A stretch of DNA of 64,000 bases from Halomonas korlensis (lineage in GTDB: Bacteria; Pseudomonadota; Gammaproteobacteria; Pseudomonadales; Halomonadaceae). The first letter of the stretch is position 1; each line of letters begins with the position of its first letter. The translations under genes and the position numbers were made by a program. The stretch spans positions 129,714 through 193,713 of the forward strand of contig NZ_FPBP01000002.1 of assembly GCF_900116705.1 (NCBI RefSeq), in the 5' to 3' direction. Under the pieces are notes generated by a model. It was given only the letters and a program-made list of their open reading frames with translations. It had not been told where the DNA came from and made no database searches. Below, in pieces: positions 8,259-17,657 of the stretch.

Positions 8259-10064
8259 CTACGCATGATGTGGCCTCCTTCCCGGCCCGGAGCCCCTATG
8301 GCCGCCAATGATGTTCCCGCTGCCCTCGACGCGGCGTGGCAGACCCTGCTGCAGGCCGCGGCGAACCGCGCTGACGCAGCGCCGACGACCCGCACTATCG
8401 ATCCTGGTTCGGCGGGCATCGGCGAAGCGGCCCGCGAGTTGCTCGACTGCCTTGCCCCGCTGGTCGACCGGCCGGGACGCATGGCCGTGGCCCAGCTCGG
8501 CCAGAGCCTCGACGGGCGCATCGCTACCGAAAGCGGCCATTCGCATTACATCAATGGGCTGGAAAGCCGCATCCATCTTCACCGGCTGCGCGCCTTGATG
8601 CAGGCGGTCGTGGTGGGCGCCGGCACCGCCTGCGAGGACGACCCGCAGCTCACCGTGCGCCACGTGACCGGCCCCCAGCCGGTGCGCGTCATCCTCGACC
8701 CGCGCGGACGGGTGCCGGGCAACCTCCAACTGCTTCAGGACGCTGCGGCGCCGACCCTGCATCTGCATGGCGAAGGCGTCGAGCCCGCCGGGCCAGTCGG
8801 TGGGCATGTCAGCCGTCAGGCCCTGCCCATGCGCGAGGGCGGCTTTTCCCCCGCCGCCGTGCTCGGCGCCCTCGCGCAGCGCGGCCTCGAGCGGGTGCTG
8901 ATCGAAGGCGGCGGCATCACCGTGTCGCGCTTTCTCGAGGCCGGCGTGCTCGACCGCCTGCACCTGCTGGTCGCGCCGCTGCTGATCGGCTCCGGACGCC
9001 CCGGCCTGGTCATGACACCCATCACGACGCTCAACGAGGCGCTGCGCCCCGTAGCGCGCACGTTCCGTTGCGGCGACGACACCCTCTTCGATCTGGATCT
9101 CGCCCGTCCCCGCGGTCCCTGAGCTCTCGCCCCCGACAGGCCTGCTCCACTTCGCTTGCAGCAGGCACATCGCCCCCGGTAATGCAGCAATCAGCACCAG
9201 CAGGCCATAGGCCATCGAAACCGCTACGCCTTGGGCCGGTGGTAATCCGGCAAGCCCCCAGAAAAATGCCGCCGCCCCCTCGCGCACTCCCCAACCGGCC
9301 ACCGAGACCGGAATCAGCATCGCCAGGAGTACCGGTGGCACCAGCGACAGCAGCGTGGTCGCCGGCAACGGTACGCCGATGGCACGCGCCGCACAGACGA
9401 ACACCAGGGCGTAGCTGATCACCACCAGCAGCGAACCGAGCAGATGCTTCGGCCATACCGAGCTTGCCAGCAGGCTGCGATGCAGGTCCGCCCCCAGCCC
9501 TTCGAGAAAGGCCGGCGGTCGACGCACCAGGCGTCGCATGACCACGCCGAGGGCCAACGCCAGCGCTATCCCGCCGACGAACCAACTCGGGGAGAAGAGA
9601 CGCGACAGCGCCTCGCCGAGCACGCCGTGCCAGAGCGGCGAGAGCCCCACCACCAGCAGCGTCAGCAACACCATCGCCAGCTGACCGGAGGCTCGCTCGA
9701 TGATCACCGCACGCCAGGCGCTGCCCTGGCGACCGCTCGCCTTCGAATGGCGCCAGGCCCGGGCGGCGTCTCCGGCCACGCCGCCGGGCAGCAGCTGGTT
9801 GAGAAACAGCGCCAGGTAATACTCGCGAACCGCGCGGCGCCAGCCCAGCGACAGGTCGAGAAGCCGCGCCGTCAGCCGCCAGCGCCAGGCGCTCAGCAGC
9901 AACGGCGGCAGCGTCAACGCCAGCGCGAGCAGCGCCCAGCCCGTCGACAGCGACTGCACCTCGGCGAGAATGTCGGCGGGCTCCAGCCACCACCAGAGCG
10001 TAGCCAGCAACAACAGGCCCGTCACCGGACGCAGGCGGCGCCATCGCGAGCCGCCGTTGCTCAT
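8259..10064 (-). CDS. LPG-synthase/flippase-like integral membrane protein (UPF0104/AglD type) with an abnormal 3' extension
   Basis: Residues 1-305 form a typical lysylphosphatidylglycerol-synthase transmembrane domain: seven to nine hydrophobic helices, the FLNQLLPGGVAGDAARAWR motif (about 87-104) and VSVAGWGVREGAA (about 253-265). Proteins of this fold include lipid flippases and flippase domains of lipid-modifying enzymes. The reading frame then has no stop for a further ~295 codons, running antisense through the complete RibD-type gene. That tail is polar, compositionally odd and unlike the family, whose members normally end near residue 310. It is either a real overlong overlap or a lost stop or frameshift. 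The gene overlaps the upstream methyltransferase by 4 nt (ATGA). Confidence 0.7.
   Translation of the reverse strand: MSNGGSRWRRLRPVTGLLLLATLWWWLEPADILAEVQSLSTGWALLALALTLPPLLLSAWRWRLTARLLDLSLGWRRAVREYYLALFLNQLLPGGVAGDAARAWRHSKASGRQGSAWRAVIIERASGQLAMVLLTLLVVGLSPLWHGVLGEALSRLFSPSWFVGGIALALALGVVMRRLVRRPPAFLEGLGADLHRSLLASSVWPKHLLGSLLVVISYALVFVCAARAIGVPLPATTLLSLVPPVLLAMLIPVSVAGWGVREGAAAFFWGLAGLPPAQGVAVSMAYGLLVLIAALPGAMCLLQAKWSRPVGGESSGTAGTGEIQIEEGVVAATERARYGAQRLVERRDGCHDQAGASGADQQRRDQQVQAVEHAGLEKARHGDAAAFDQHPLEAALREGAEHGGGGKAALAHGQGLTADMPTDWPGGLDAFAMQMQGRRRSVLKQLEVARHPSARVEDDAHRLGAGHVAHGELRVVLAGGAGAHHDRLHQGAQPVKMDAAFQPIDVMRMAAFGSDAPVEALAELGHGHASRPVDQRGKAVEQLAGRFADARRTRIDSAGRRRCVSAVRRGLQQGLPRRVEGSGNIIGGHRGSGPGRRPHHA
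8298..9122 (+). CDS. stand-alone RibD C-terminal-type reductase
   Basis: 274 residues. The pyrimidine reductase domain is clear: MAVAQLGQSLDGRIA, the HYINGLESR segment, then LRALMQAVVVGAGTACEDDPQLTVR, and near the end VLIEGGGITVSRFLEAGVLDRLHL. This domain reduces the ribosyl side chain of the GTP cyclohydrolase II product with NADPH. The N-terminal deaminase domain of bifunctional RibD is absent; the first ~75 residues are not recognisable. Start chosen at 8298 (GGAG just upstream), 91 nt from the divergent GTP cyclohydrolase gene. The whole gene lies antisense to the open 3' part of the convergent flippase-like reading frame. Confidence 0.82.
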   Translation: MAANDVPAALDAAWQTLLQAAANRADAAPTTRTIDPGSAGIGEAARELLDCLAPLVDRPGRMAVAQLGQSLDGRIATESGHSHYINGLESRIHLHRLRALMQAVVVGAGTACEDDPQLTVRHVTGPQPVRVILDPRGRVPGNLQLLQDAAAPTLHLHGEGVEPAGPVGGHVSRQALPMREGGFSPAAVLGALAQRGLERVLIEGGGITVSRFLEAGVLDRLHLLVAPLLIGSGRPGLVMTPITTLNEALRPVARTFRCGDDTLFDLDLARPRGP

Positions 10065-10990
10065 GGCCCCGCCCCGGTCAGCGGCGGCAACGCCAACAGA
10101 TCGAGATGGCCGACGGTAATGCCCAGCTCGCCACGTTCCAGGCCGGCTAGACGACGCTCGCGCCAGTGCTGCAGCCGTTCTTCCTCGCCGGGCGCCTGAT
10201 CGCGAGCGGCTGCAAACCAGCCGTCGACCAGCGCCCTGGCCAGCGGCAACATCTCCTCGTCACCGGCCGCCAGGTACCAGGGCGTAGCCGCGCATTCCAC
10301 TCGATAGCCGGCCTCCCTCGCCAGCGTGGTGAGTATCGCGGGGGCTTCACCGCCCAGCGCCTGCCCCAGCCCCTTGTCACGTACCTGATGCGTCTGGAAG
10401 AGGGTGCGCACGGCGATGTCTTCGCCATCGTCGAGACGCTCGCCGGCGGCATTCAGGAAGCCCCAGTCGCCGTCCACGCTCAGGGTGAACAGCATCGCCT
10501 GGCGGCGTTCGCCGCAGGTGTTGACCAGAATCTCGGCCCAGGCGCGCGACACCAGGTCGAAGAGCGCCGAGGCCGTCACCAGGTCCACCTCGTCCAGCAG
10601 GGCGTGATCCACCGGCGCCAGGTCGCGGCAACAGGTAGCCACCGACAACCGCTCACCGCCGACGTCACGCAGCCGGGCCGCCTGATGACGCGCCAGCGCC
10701 AGCAAGCCGGAGTCGTGATCGACGAGCCGCCATTGCTGGGGACCGGGCAAGCGAGGGGCCAGGAAGCGCAGATTGCTGCCGGTGCCGCACCCCAGGTCGA
10801 GAATCCGCTGCGGACCGGCACGAGCGGCCAGCCAGTCGGCGGCCAACCCGGTCAGGGTGTGGCTTCGCGCACGAGCATCGAGTGCTTCCCGGCGTTCCAG
10901 CCAGTCGGGACTGAACACCGCCTGGGGCGTCAGGCCCAGCGCCTGGGTAGCGTCGAGCGCGAAGGGAGAATCGGGTTCTTGGCTGCTCAT
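10061..10990 (-). CDS. class I SAM-dependent methyltransferase
   Basis: 309 residues. Motif I is ILDLGCGTGSNLRFLA (about residues 63-78); the acidic motif II is WRLVDHD (about 88-94). The overall layout is that of a Methyltransf_25-like enzyme. A Shine-Dalgarno AAGGAGG sits 8 nt before the ATG. It overlaps both neighbours by 4 nt (glycosyltransferase upstream, membrane protein downstream), so it is inside a translationally coupled operon. Substrate unknown; the pterin/flavin-like neighbours suggest a modified heterocycle or its sugar conjugate. Confidence 0.78.
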   Translation of the reverse strand: MSSQEPDSPFALDATQALGLTPQAVFSPDWLERREALDARARSHTLTGLAADWLAARAGPQRILDLGCGTGSNLRFLAPRLPGPQQWRLVDHDSGLLALARHQAARLRDVGGERLSVATCCRDLAPVDHALLDEVDLVTASALFDLVSRAWAEILVNTCGERRQAMLFTLSVDGDWGFLNAAGERLDDGEDIAVRTLFQTHQVRDKGLGQALGGEAPAILTTLAREAGYRVECAATPWYLAAGDEEMLPLARALVDGWFAAARDQAPGEEERLQHWRERRLAGLERGELGITVGHLDLLALPPLTGAGP

Positions 10991-12111
10991 CGATGGGCCT
11001 CCTTGTACTCGACGTCGCGCGCGGCCTTCGCCCGCGACGCGTCGATATCATCAAGCGCGGCAATGAAACGCTCGCCGGCCTGTCGCCAGTCGGCCAACGC
11101 CTCGCGAGCCTGGCGGGCGCCTCGACGTAGCCGGCGTCGCAGCGCGGCATCATCAAGCCAGGCGGCCAGCGCCTCGCGCAGCGCCTGGGTGTCGCCGGGC
11201 GGCACCGCGATACCCGCGTGGGGCGGCAAGGTGTCTCCCAGCGCGCCTCCTGTAGTAGTGAGCACCGGTAGCCCGCGCGCCAGCGCTTCGGTGACTACCA
11301 TGCCGTAGCCTTCGTAGTGAGACGGCAGAACGAAGAGCTCCGCACGGTGGTAGGCCTGCGCCAGACCCTTGGCGTCGCACTCGCCAAGCCAGGCCAGGCG
11401 TTCGTCCAGGCCCAGCCGCTGCGTCTGGGCAAGCAGCTTCGCGGCATGGGCGGGGTCACGGTCGAGACTGCCGACCATTGCGCCGGTCCAGTCGCGATCG
11501 ACGAGCCCGGCCAATGCCTCGACCAGCAGGTCGAGACCCTTGCGTGGCGTCAGGGTGGCCACGCACAGCAGCCGCCGGGGGCCAGGCACTTCGAGATCCA
11601 TGGCGCTGGCAGCGAGTGGTGCCGGGTCGACGCCGGGCTCGACGACGCGAATGCGCTCGCTGGGCACCCGATAGCGCGCCAGCCCACGCGCGGTATAGGG
11701 GCTGGTAACGATCACCCGACGGGCCAGGGCCAGCGCGTGCGACTCGCTTTCGAAGAGCTGCGCCTTGGCTGACGGCGCAAGGCCCGTCTCATCGGCGAGC
11801 GGGTGATGTACCAGTGCCACGATCACCAGCCGGTCGGCGTGAGGGGCAATGACGTCCGGCATGCCACCCATCGCCAGCCCGTCGATCACCACCCGGGCGC
11901 CGTCGGGCAAGGCCGCAAGGACCCGGCTCATGGCGTTGCGGGACACGCTATCGGGCTCGGGAAAGCGACCTTCCAGGCCCTGCACCGCCACCTGCCACCC
12001 CCGATTACGCAGCGCCGCGACGATTCGGGCGTCATACACGTAGCCACCGGTCAGCTGGTCGGGATCGCCGGCCACCAGCAGGGTCAGGTCGCATCGCTGT
12101 CGTCGGGGCAT
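10987..12111 (-). CDS. family 4 glycosyltransferase
   Basis: 374 residues. The N-terminal Rossmann half begins LTLLVAGDPDQLTGGYVYDARIVAALRNRGW, typical of GT-B enzymes. The C-terminal half has the GT4 donor site: VATLTPRKGLDLLVEAL, then LFVLPSHYEGYGMVVTEALARGLPVLTT with the E-x7-E arrangement. It transfers an activated sugar to an unknown acceptor, presumably at the cytoplasmic membrane surface. The start at 12111 shares one base with the stop of the upstream pterin-synthase-like gene (TGATG), so the two are translationally coupled. It overlaps the methyltransferase by 4 nt. Confidence 0.85.
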   Translation of the reverse strand: MPRRQRCDLTLLVAGDPDQLTGGYVYDARIVAALRNRGWQVAVQGLEGRFPEPDSVSRNAMSRVLAALPDGARVVIDGLAMGGMPDVIAPHADRLVIVALVHHPLADETGLAPSAKAQLFESESHALALARRVIVTSPYTARGLARYRVPSERIRVVEPGVDPAPLAASAMDLEVPGPRRLLCVATLTPRKGLDLLVEALAGLVDRDWTGAMVGSLDRDPAHAAKLLAQTQRLGLDERLAWLGECDAKGLAQAYHRAELFVLPSHYEGYGMVVTEALARGLPVLTTTGGALGDTLPPHAGIAVPPGDTQALREALAAWLDDAALRRRLRRGARQAREALADWRQAGERFIAALDDIDASRAKAARDVEYKEAHR

Positions 12112-12509
12112 CACAGCGCTCCTTCGTAACTGGCCCAGGCGATATGGGACTCGTGCAGCGTCACGCACAGGGCTTCCAGCCCATTGGCCCCCTCGCCCAG
12201 CCGACCCAGCTGGATGGCGGTCGCCAGGCGCTCGAAGATGACCCGAGCCATGCATTCCGTCGTGGTGTTGCGGCCCTGGAACTCCTCCAGCTCGTCGAGA
12301 TTCTGGAAATTGAACTCACCCAGCACGGACTTCACGGTGTCGCTCGCCAAGCCGATATCCACGACCAGGCCATCCTCGTCGAGCTCACGACGCTGGAAGG
12401 TGACATCGACGACATAGGTGGCACCATGGGTGCGCTGGGCGGGGCCAAAGATCTCGCCAACGAAGCTGTGGGCGATCATGAAGTGATCGCGAACGGTCAG
12501 GCGGTACAT
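12111..12509 (-). CDS. 6-pyruvoyl/6-carboxytetrahydropterin synthase-fold protein with altered active site
   Basis: 132 residues, the PTPS/QueD length, starting at ATG 12509 with GAGGAC 8 nt upstream; an ATG at 12530 overlapping the previous stop has no ribosome-binding site. The fold signature is clear: FMIAHSF with the first zinc His, [10 protein letters not shown] at the HGH position, [15 protein letters not shown] at the PT-x-E-N region and the terminal VTLHES catalytic Glu. Several canonical residues are replaced: the second His of HGH is Ala, the catalytic Cys six residues earlier is Gly, and the LDH motif reads FNF. It probably binds a pterin or pyrimidine but may not do standard PTPS/QueD chemistry. 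Confidence 0.75.
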   Translation of the reverse strand: MYRLTVRDHFMIAHSFVGEIFGPAQRTHGATYVVDVTFQRRELDEDGLVVDIGLASDTVKSVLGEFNFQNLDELEEFQGRNTTTECMARVIFERLATAIQLGRLGEGANGLEALCVTLHESHIAWASYEGAL

Positions 12510-12526
12510 GGGGAAACGTCCTCGGG

Positions 12527-13519
<993 letters not shown>

Positions 13520-13715
13520 GTCGACATCCCTGCTGACTGTGCGACGCCATGGCCTCGAATTGCCATGACATTCACCACTGAAAGACAATCACTGAAAGAC
13601 GATGACTGCAAAATAGCTACCCATCAGGATGGCATACTTCTACAATAATGGTACAAGAATTAATATCTGCACAATACAAGACGCTTCTCGATAGCGCTAG
13701 GCTACTCATGAAATC
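13520..13715. promoter_or_regulatory. AT-rich divergent promoter region of the pterin-like cluster
   Basis: The 196 nt between the MDR gene (minus) and the CDP-alcohol phosphotransferase gene (plus) are markedly AT-rich compared with the flanks, as expected for a divergent promoter. It contains a direct repeat of ACTGAAAGAC at 13576-13585 and 13590-13599, 14 nt apart, which could be a regulator site. No clear -35/-10 pair was assigned. Confidence 0.35.
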
Positions 13716-14492
13716 ATGAAACCACCTGGCTCTGACCACCCACCACAGGACGCTGGATCGATGGCCTCACGTTTGGCGGGACGCTACAACCCGGTGCTGC
13801 TGGAACTGATGACCGGCTTCATTGCGCTGACGATCGCCAGCCTGACGTTGTGGTTTTGGCTCGAAGCGAGCCCAGTGGTTCCCTTGGCAGCGATTGTGGC
13901 CTTCATGGTGCTGGCCGGACTGGTTCTCTACTACATACCGGATCGCTCGCGCTGGCTGGGCTGGGCCAACCGCATCACGCTTGCGCGCGGCATCCTGATC
14001 GCCATGCTCGCCGGCGCCCTCGCCGACCCGCGTCTCCTGGACTCCCACTCCCTTCCTCTCGTGAGCCTGGCGACCCTCGCGCTGCTGCTCGACGGGGTGG
14101 ACGGCTGGATTGCGCGGCGCACCCGGACCGACAGCCTGTTCGGAGCGTATTTCGACATGGAACTGGACGCCTTTTTTATTCTGGTGCTGTGCCTGGCATT
14201 GATGGTGCTCGGCAAGGTAGGTCCCTGGGTCGTGTTGATCGGCGCCATGCGTTATGTCTTCGTCATGGTCGGCCTGCGCCTCACATGGTTACAACAGCCA
14301 CTGCCGCCAAGCCAACGACGCAAGGCGGTATGTGTCTGGCAGGTCACGGCACTGATGCTCGCCCTGTTGCCGATGATCGACGCCACCACCGCGGCCTGGC
14401 TGGCGGCAACGGCGCTGGCTGGGCTCGCCGGGTCCTTCGGTCGGGATGTCGGCTGGCTATACCGCCATGCCAGGGCTTGCCCCTTCGACTAG
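13716..14492 (+). CDS. CDP-alcohol phosphatidyltransferase family membrane protein
   Basis: 258 residues with about six membrane helices. The family signature DG-x2-AR-x8-G-x3-D-x3-D is present as DGVDGWIARRTRTDSLFGAYFDMELD (about residues 128-153), including all catalytic Asp residues. Such enzymes transfer a phospho-alcohol group from a CDP-alcohol, making phospholipids or related polar lipids. It reads divergently from the pterin-like operon and could supply or build a lipid anchor for its product (inference). A start at 13761 (MASRL) is also possible; neither has a strong ribosome-binding site. Confidence 0.85.
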   Translation: MKPPGSDHPPQDAGSMASRLAGRYNPVLLELMTGFIALTIASLTLWFWLEASPVVPLAAIVAFMVLAGLVLYYIPDRSRWLGWANRITLARGILIAMLAGALADPRLLDSHSLPLVSLATLALLLDGVDGWIARRTRTDSLFGAYFDMELDAFFILVLCLALMVLGKVGPWVVLIGAMRYVFVMVGLRLTWLQQPLPPSQRRKAVCVWQVTALMLALLPMIDATTAAWLAATALAGLAGSFGRDVGWLYRHARACPFD

Positions 14493-14527
14493 GCTTAGCG
14501 TATTGGCAGCAGGAGGAGAGTAATGTC

Positions 14528-15082
14528 ATGCCCTCACTCAGCCCCCAAGCACTCGCCGTCGTCGACGAACTCGCCGAACGTCACGCCTTCAGTCGTGAGG
14601 CCGTTGCGCACATGATGTCGGCCGTGGCCGACGGCAATGGTCAAATGGCGATGTTTTCGCACCCCGAGTTCGGCGGCCCCGGCCAATGGATGCAGGGCGG
14701 CTTGCTGATGCTGAGCGACCCCGTCAACCATCTCTTGAAAGCTCGGGTGGATGCGCTATGCCATGAGATCGGTGAGATACTTGCCCACCAGCCGGGTCGG
14801 CTCGTCACACACGAAACTACCGCGTGGTGGCCGGCGGAGCTCGGCACGCCCAACGCAACCGGCGAACAGAACGGTCTGCGCTACGCCTACTTCGCGCAGG
14901 CACGCCGCCTCGTGGTGCAGACAGAAGATACCCTGCAGGTCTATGACACCCTTGATCATCGCATCAGTAGTCTTGCTCAACAGCAAGGCGGCCGCAGTCG
15001 ATTTACGCTGACCAGCCAGCATGGAGAGATTGACCTTGCGAGCCTGCCGGTCATTTCCACCGGCAGGCTGTCGCCGGGCTAG
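14528..15082 (+). CDS. conserved hypothetical protein of the ~180-residue SHOCT-annotated family
   Basis: 184 residues, start fixed by AGGAGGAG about 10 nt upstream of the ATG at 14528. The N-terminal ~90 residues (DELAERHAFSREAVAHMMSAV, then FSHPEFGGPGQWMQGGLLMLSD) match a conserved soluble family found in pseudomonads and halomonads that is usually annotated as SHOCT-domain containing. The C-terminal half is less conserved. No enzymatic motif is seen. It ends convergently with the amidase, sharing the tetranucleotide CTAG of the two stop codons. Confidence 0.6.
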   Translation: MPSLSPQALAVVDELAERHAFSREAVAHMMSAVADGNGQMAMFSHPEFGGPGQWMQGGLLMLSDPVNHLLKARVDALCHEIGEILAHQPGRLVTHETTAWWPAELGTPNATGEQNGLRYAYFAQARRLVVQTEDTLQVYDTLDHRISSLAQQQGGRSRFTLTSQHGEIDLASLPVISTGRLSPG

Positions 15083-16506
15083 ACCACGAAAGGGTCTACC
15101 GGTGTGCAGGGGCCGAAGGCGGCCTCGATGGTTTCGGCCGCCTCCAGTACCAGGTCGTCGCGAAAGCGGTCGGCATACAGCTGAACGGTCATCGGGGCGT
15201 TGTTGATCGGCTGGGTCGGCACCACCGCGGCGGGAATGCCGAGCAGGTTGCCCGGGGTCACGAACCACTGCATGCTCAGCATCAGGTCACCGCCGACGGG
15301 CGTTGCGACATCGGCGTCATGCGCGAACGGCGCCGACGGCCAGACGGGACCCAGAACGATCGGATAATGAGCAAAGAACGCCGACCAGGCACGTCCGAGG
15401 CGCGAGCGCTCCTGATGCAGCAGCGCATGCGTCACCGTCGGGTCGATCTTGGTGATCAACGCATCCATGAGCATGGCCGCCTCTGCGCTGAGCATGGGGC
15501 GCATCGACTCGGCAGTAACGCTCAGGTCGGACATCTGGAATTGCGTCCAGAGGTGGTTGATCAACTCGATTTCCGGCGGTATCGCCTCCTCCACCTGGTA
15601 ACCGGCGGCAGCGAGCGCGTCGCCTGCTGCTCGCACACTAGCGACAATGGCAGGGTCAACGACACTGCCAGGCAGCGATGTGACCATGGCAACACGACGG
15701 GCCACCGGCGGGCCTTCCAACGCTACCGTGACGGAGCGTGGATCGCGCACATGCTGCCCGTTAACCTGTTCCAGAACGAGCCTGAGATCGTCTACGCTAC
15801 GGGCGATGGGGCCATCCGTCAGCATCACCTGGGCACTCAGGTAGCCGTCGCCGCTACTGCCGAAGGGAACGCGCCCCTGGGTAGGCTTCAACGCGGCGAC
15901 ACCGCAGCAGAACGCAGGATTTCTCAGAGACCCGCCGATGTCATTGCCAATACCGAGCGGCGACATGCCGGACGCCACGGCCGAGCCTTCACCACCACTG
16001 CTGCCCCCCGCGGTCAGTTGTGCGTTCCACGGATTGCGCGTCAGCCCTCTGTACGGGTTGCTGGTGGAAACCCGCAGGCCCATTTCCGGCATGTTCGTGC
16101 GCCCGATGGGGATGGCCCCGGCGGCGCGCATCCGCTCGACCACCGGCGCATCCTGCTCCGGTAATGCATTGGCGTTCGCGGCCAGGCCGAAAGTCGTTGG
16201 AGTGCCGACACAATCGATGTTCTCCTTCACGGTGATCGGCACCCCGTGCAGGGGCGGTAGATCACGCTTGCCCGTCTTCTTGCGATGAGCATCCGCCGCG
16301 TCCGCCGCCTCACGGGCCGAGGTGCGCAACATGACAGTCACGGCATTAAGCGTCGGATTAACCGCCTCGATCCGCGCCAGATGCGCATCGACCACCTCGC
16401 GGCTCGACACTTCCCCCGATCGGATGAGGGCCGCCAATGTCGTAGCAGACTGCCGCCAGAGGTCCTGCGAACGGCTCGGGGCCCTGGATGAAGCGCGCTT
16501 TTTCAT
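15079..16506 (-). CDS. amidase-signature-family hydrolase
   Basis: 475 residues. The Ser-cisSer-Lys triad is readable: Lys in GVPITVKEN, the glycine/serine loop TAGGSSGGEGSA, and the nucleophile Ser in GNDIGGSLRNPAFCCG. It hydrolyses carboxamides; the substrate cannot be predicted, and the lack of gatB/gatC neighbours argues against GatA. The ATG at 16506 follows AAGGAAGGG. The N-terminus (MKKRASSRAPSRS) is basic and polar, not a signal peptide, so it is cytoplasmic. Upstream to 16853 there is only AT-rich non-coding DNA. Confidence 0.88.
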   Translation of the reverse strand: MKKRASSRAPSRSQDLWRQSATTLAALIRSGEVSSREVVDAHLARIEAVNPTLNAVTVMLRTSAREAADAADAHRKKTGKRDLPPLHGVPITVKENIDCVGTPTTFGLAANANALPEQDAPVVERMRAAGAIPIGRTNMPEMGLRVSTSNPYRGLTRNPWNAQLTAGGSSGGEGSAVASGMSPLGIGNDIGGSLRNPAFCCGVAALKPTQGRVPFGSSGDGYLSAQVMLTDGPIARSVDDLRLVLEQVNGQHVRDPRSVTVALEGPPVARRVAMVTSLPGSVVDPAIVASVRAAGDALAAAGYQVEEAIPPEIELINHLWTQFQMSDLSVTAESMRPMLSAEAAMLMDALITKIDPTVTHALLHQERSRLGRAWSAFFAHYPIVLGPVWPSAPFAHDADVATPVGGDLMLSMQWFVTPGNLLGIPAAVVPTQPINNAPMTVQLYADRFRDDLVLEAAETIEAAFGPCTPVDPFVV

Positions 16507-16853
16507 GTGTTCCCTTCCTTTTTTGGCCTGTGACTCCCGCCAAGTTGGCGGCACGGTGATGCGATCCTGCATCGTCAAGGCATATTGCCGCTGCAATGAA
16601 GTTTCTGTAGACGCTAAACAACACTAGCGCCATCATTTCGATGGCATCGAAAACAAGTGACCGGAAGTTTTCTCATCGACTCAGTATTAACGATAAGGCC
16701 ATAACGACCTGATATTTTTTCTATGGCAGGCCAATTTAAAGAATAGCAAAGGCACCTGAAGCGAGTTTCTTCATGGGACGCTAAACCATCTTATATAAGT
16801 AATAGTTAACTTAGAAAATATCGAAACGCGCCTGCTCTGCTTAAACTCTACAT
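16507..16853. other. AT-rich intergenic region
   Basis: About 350 nt between the amidase start and the terminator of the outer-membrane-protein gene. It is distinctly AT-rich and holds no recognisable gene or RNA. It presumably contains the amidase promoter. Confidence 0.4.
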
Positions 16854-16887
16854 AAAAAAGCCCCGTTACCATCACGCAACGGGGCTT
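16854..16887 (-). terminator. rho-independent terminator of the outer-membrane protein gene
   Basis: A perfect 10-bp stem, AAGCCCCGTT / AACGGGGCTT, with a 10-nt loop. Read on the minus strand it is followed by a run of T residues (16859 back to 16854). It lies 23 nt after the stop of the minus-strand barrel gene. Confidence 0.85.
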
Positions 16888-16909
16888 GGGGTCACCTTTA
16901 TATACGGGC

Positions 16910-17413
16910 TCAGAAACGGAATTTCAGGCCCACGCTGGTAGCATCGAACGTGTAATCTGACTTGTCGAGGTAGCGCATGTAGTCGGCGCCCAGCGCCAGG
17001 TTGGGCGTCAGATCGAATTCCGCGCCACCCCCATAGGAGACGTCGCTTTCACTGCCGCCACGCGACACATCGACCTCGGTCGCCCCGAGCAGACCATAGA
17101 GCCGAAACTCACGAGACACTGGCAGAATGCCCTTGGCATAGGCGCCCGCCAGGGAGTCAAGATCGGCCGATCCATCAGAGCCACCGGCACCCAGATGGCC
17201 TTCCACAGCGAAATAATCGTTGAACTGAACGCCGCCGTTCAGTCGCAGCCCGACACTGTCGCGCTTGCCTCCTTGATCGTCGTCAAGCTCCCAGAAGAGC
17301 GCATCGCCACCGACATAGGGTTCGAGTATCACCGCCTGTTGCGCCTGAGCCGTTGAGGCCATTACCCCAGTCACAAACAAGGCGGAAACGGTTGAAATCA
17401 TCAGGGTTTTCAT
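16910..17413 (-). CDS. small outer-membrane beta-barrel (porin-like / OmpA-like) protein
   Basis: 167 residues. A Sec signal peptide (MKTLMISTVSALFVTGVMASTAQAQ) ends at AQA. The mature part alternates polar and hydrophobic residues in short strands rich in Gly, Tyr and Asp, e.g. LRLNGGVQFNDYFAVEGHLG and LALGADYMRYLD. It ends VGLKFRF with the C-terminal Phe needed for BAM recognition. An eight-strand barrel of the OmpX/OmpW/OmpA-like class is likely. Shine-Dalgarno GGAGG precedes ATG 17413. Monocistronic, with its own terminator. Confidence 0.8.
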   Translation of the reverse strand: MKTLMISTVSALFVTGVMASTAQAQQAVILEPYVGGDALFWELDDDQGGKRDSVGLRLNGGVQFNDYFAVEGHLGAGGSDGSADLDSLAGAYAKGILPVSREFRLYGLLGATEVDVSRGGSESDVSYGGGAEFDLTPNLALGADYMRYLDKSDYTFDATSVGLKFRF

Positions 17414-17657
17414 TGCAACCTCCATTAAGAAACAGCGTTTCCTTACAATCTTCAGTCTGGTACAACTTCGACCAAAGTTCAAGCCAGGCAGGCCTGGCCA
17501 CTCTTTTTGGCTTAGGCCTGGGGCCCACGGCGGCCCCTGCCATGCGACAACCCTGTACCAACAATGGGTTGTGCTGGCTCCCAACGGTGAATGGGAATAT
17601 CCTCGAAGCACAATGATCCTTCGACGACGAAGGCCCGAAATCTGTACGGAGAATGAA

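Noticed and set aside
12112..12255. Upstream extension of the GT4 glycosyltransferase
   Set aside because: The extra 48 codons lie antiframe within the PTPS-like gene; the ATG at 12111 fits the TGATG coupling and the family start.
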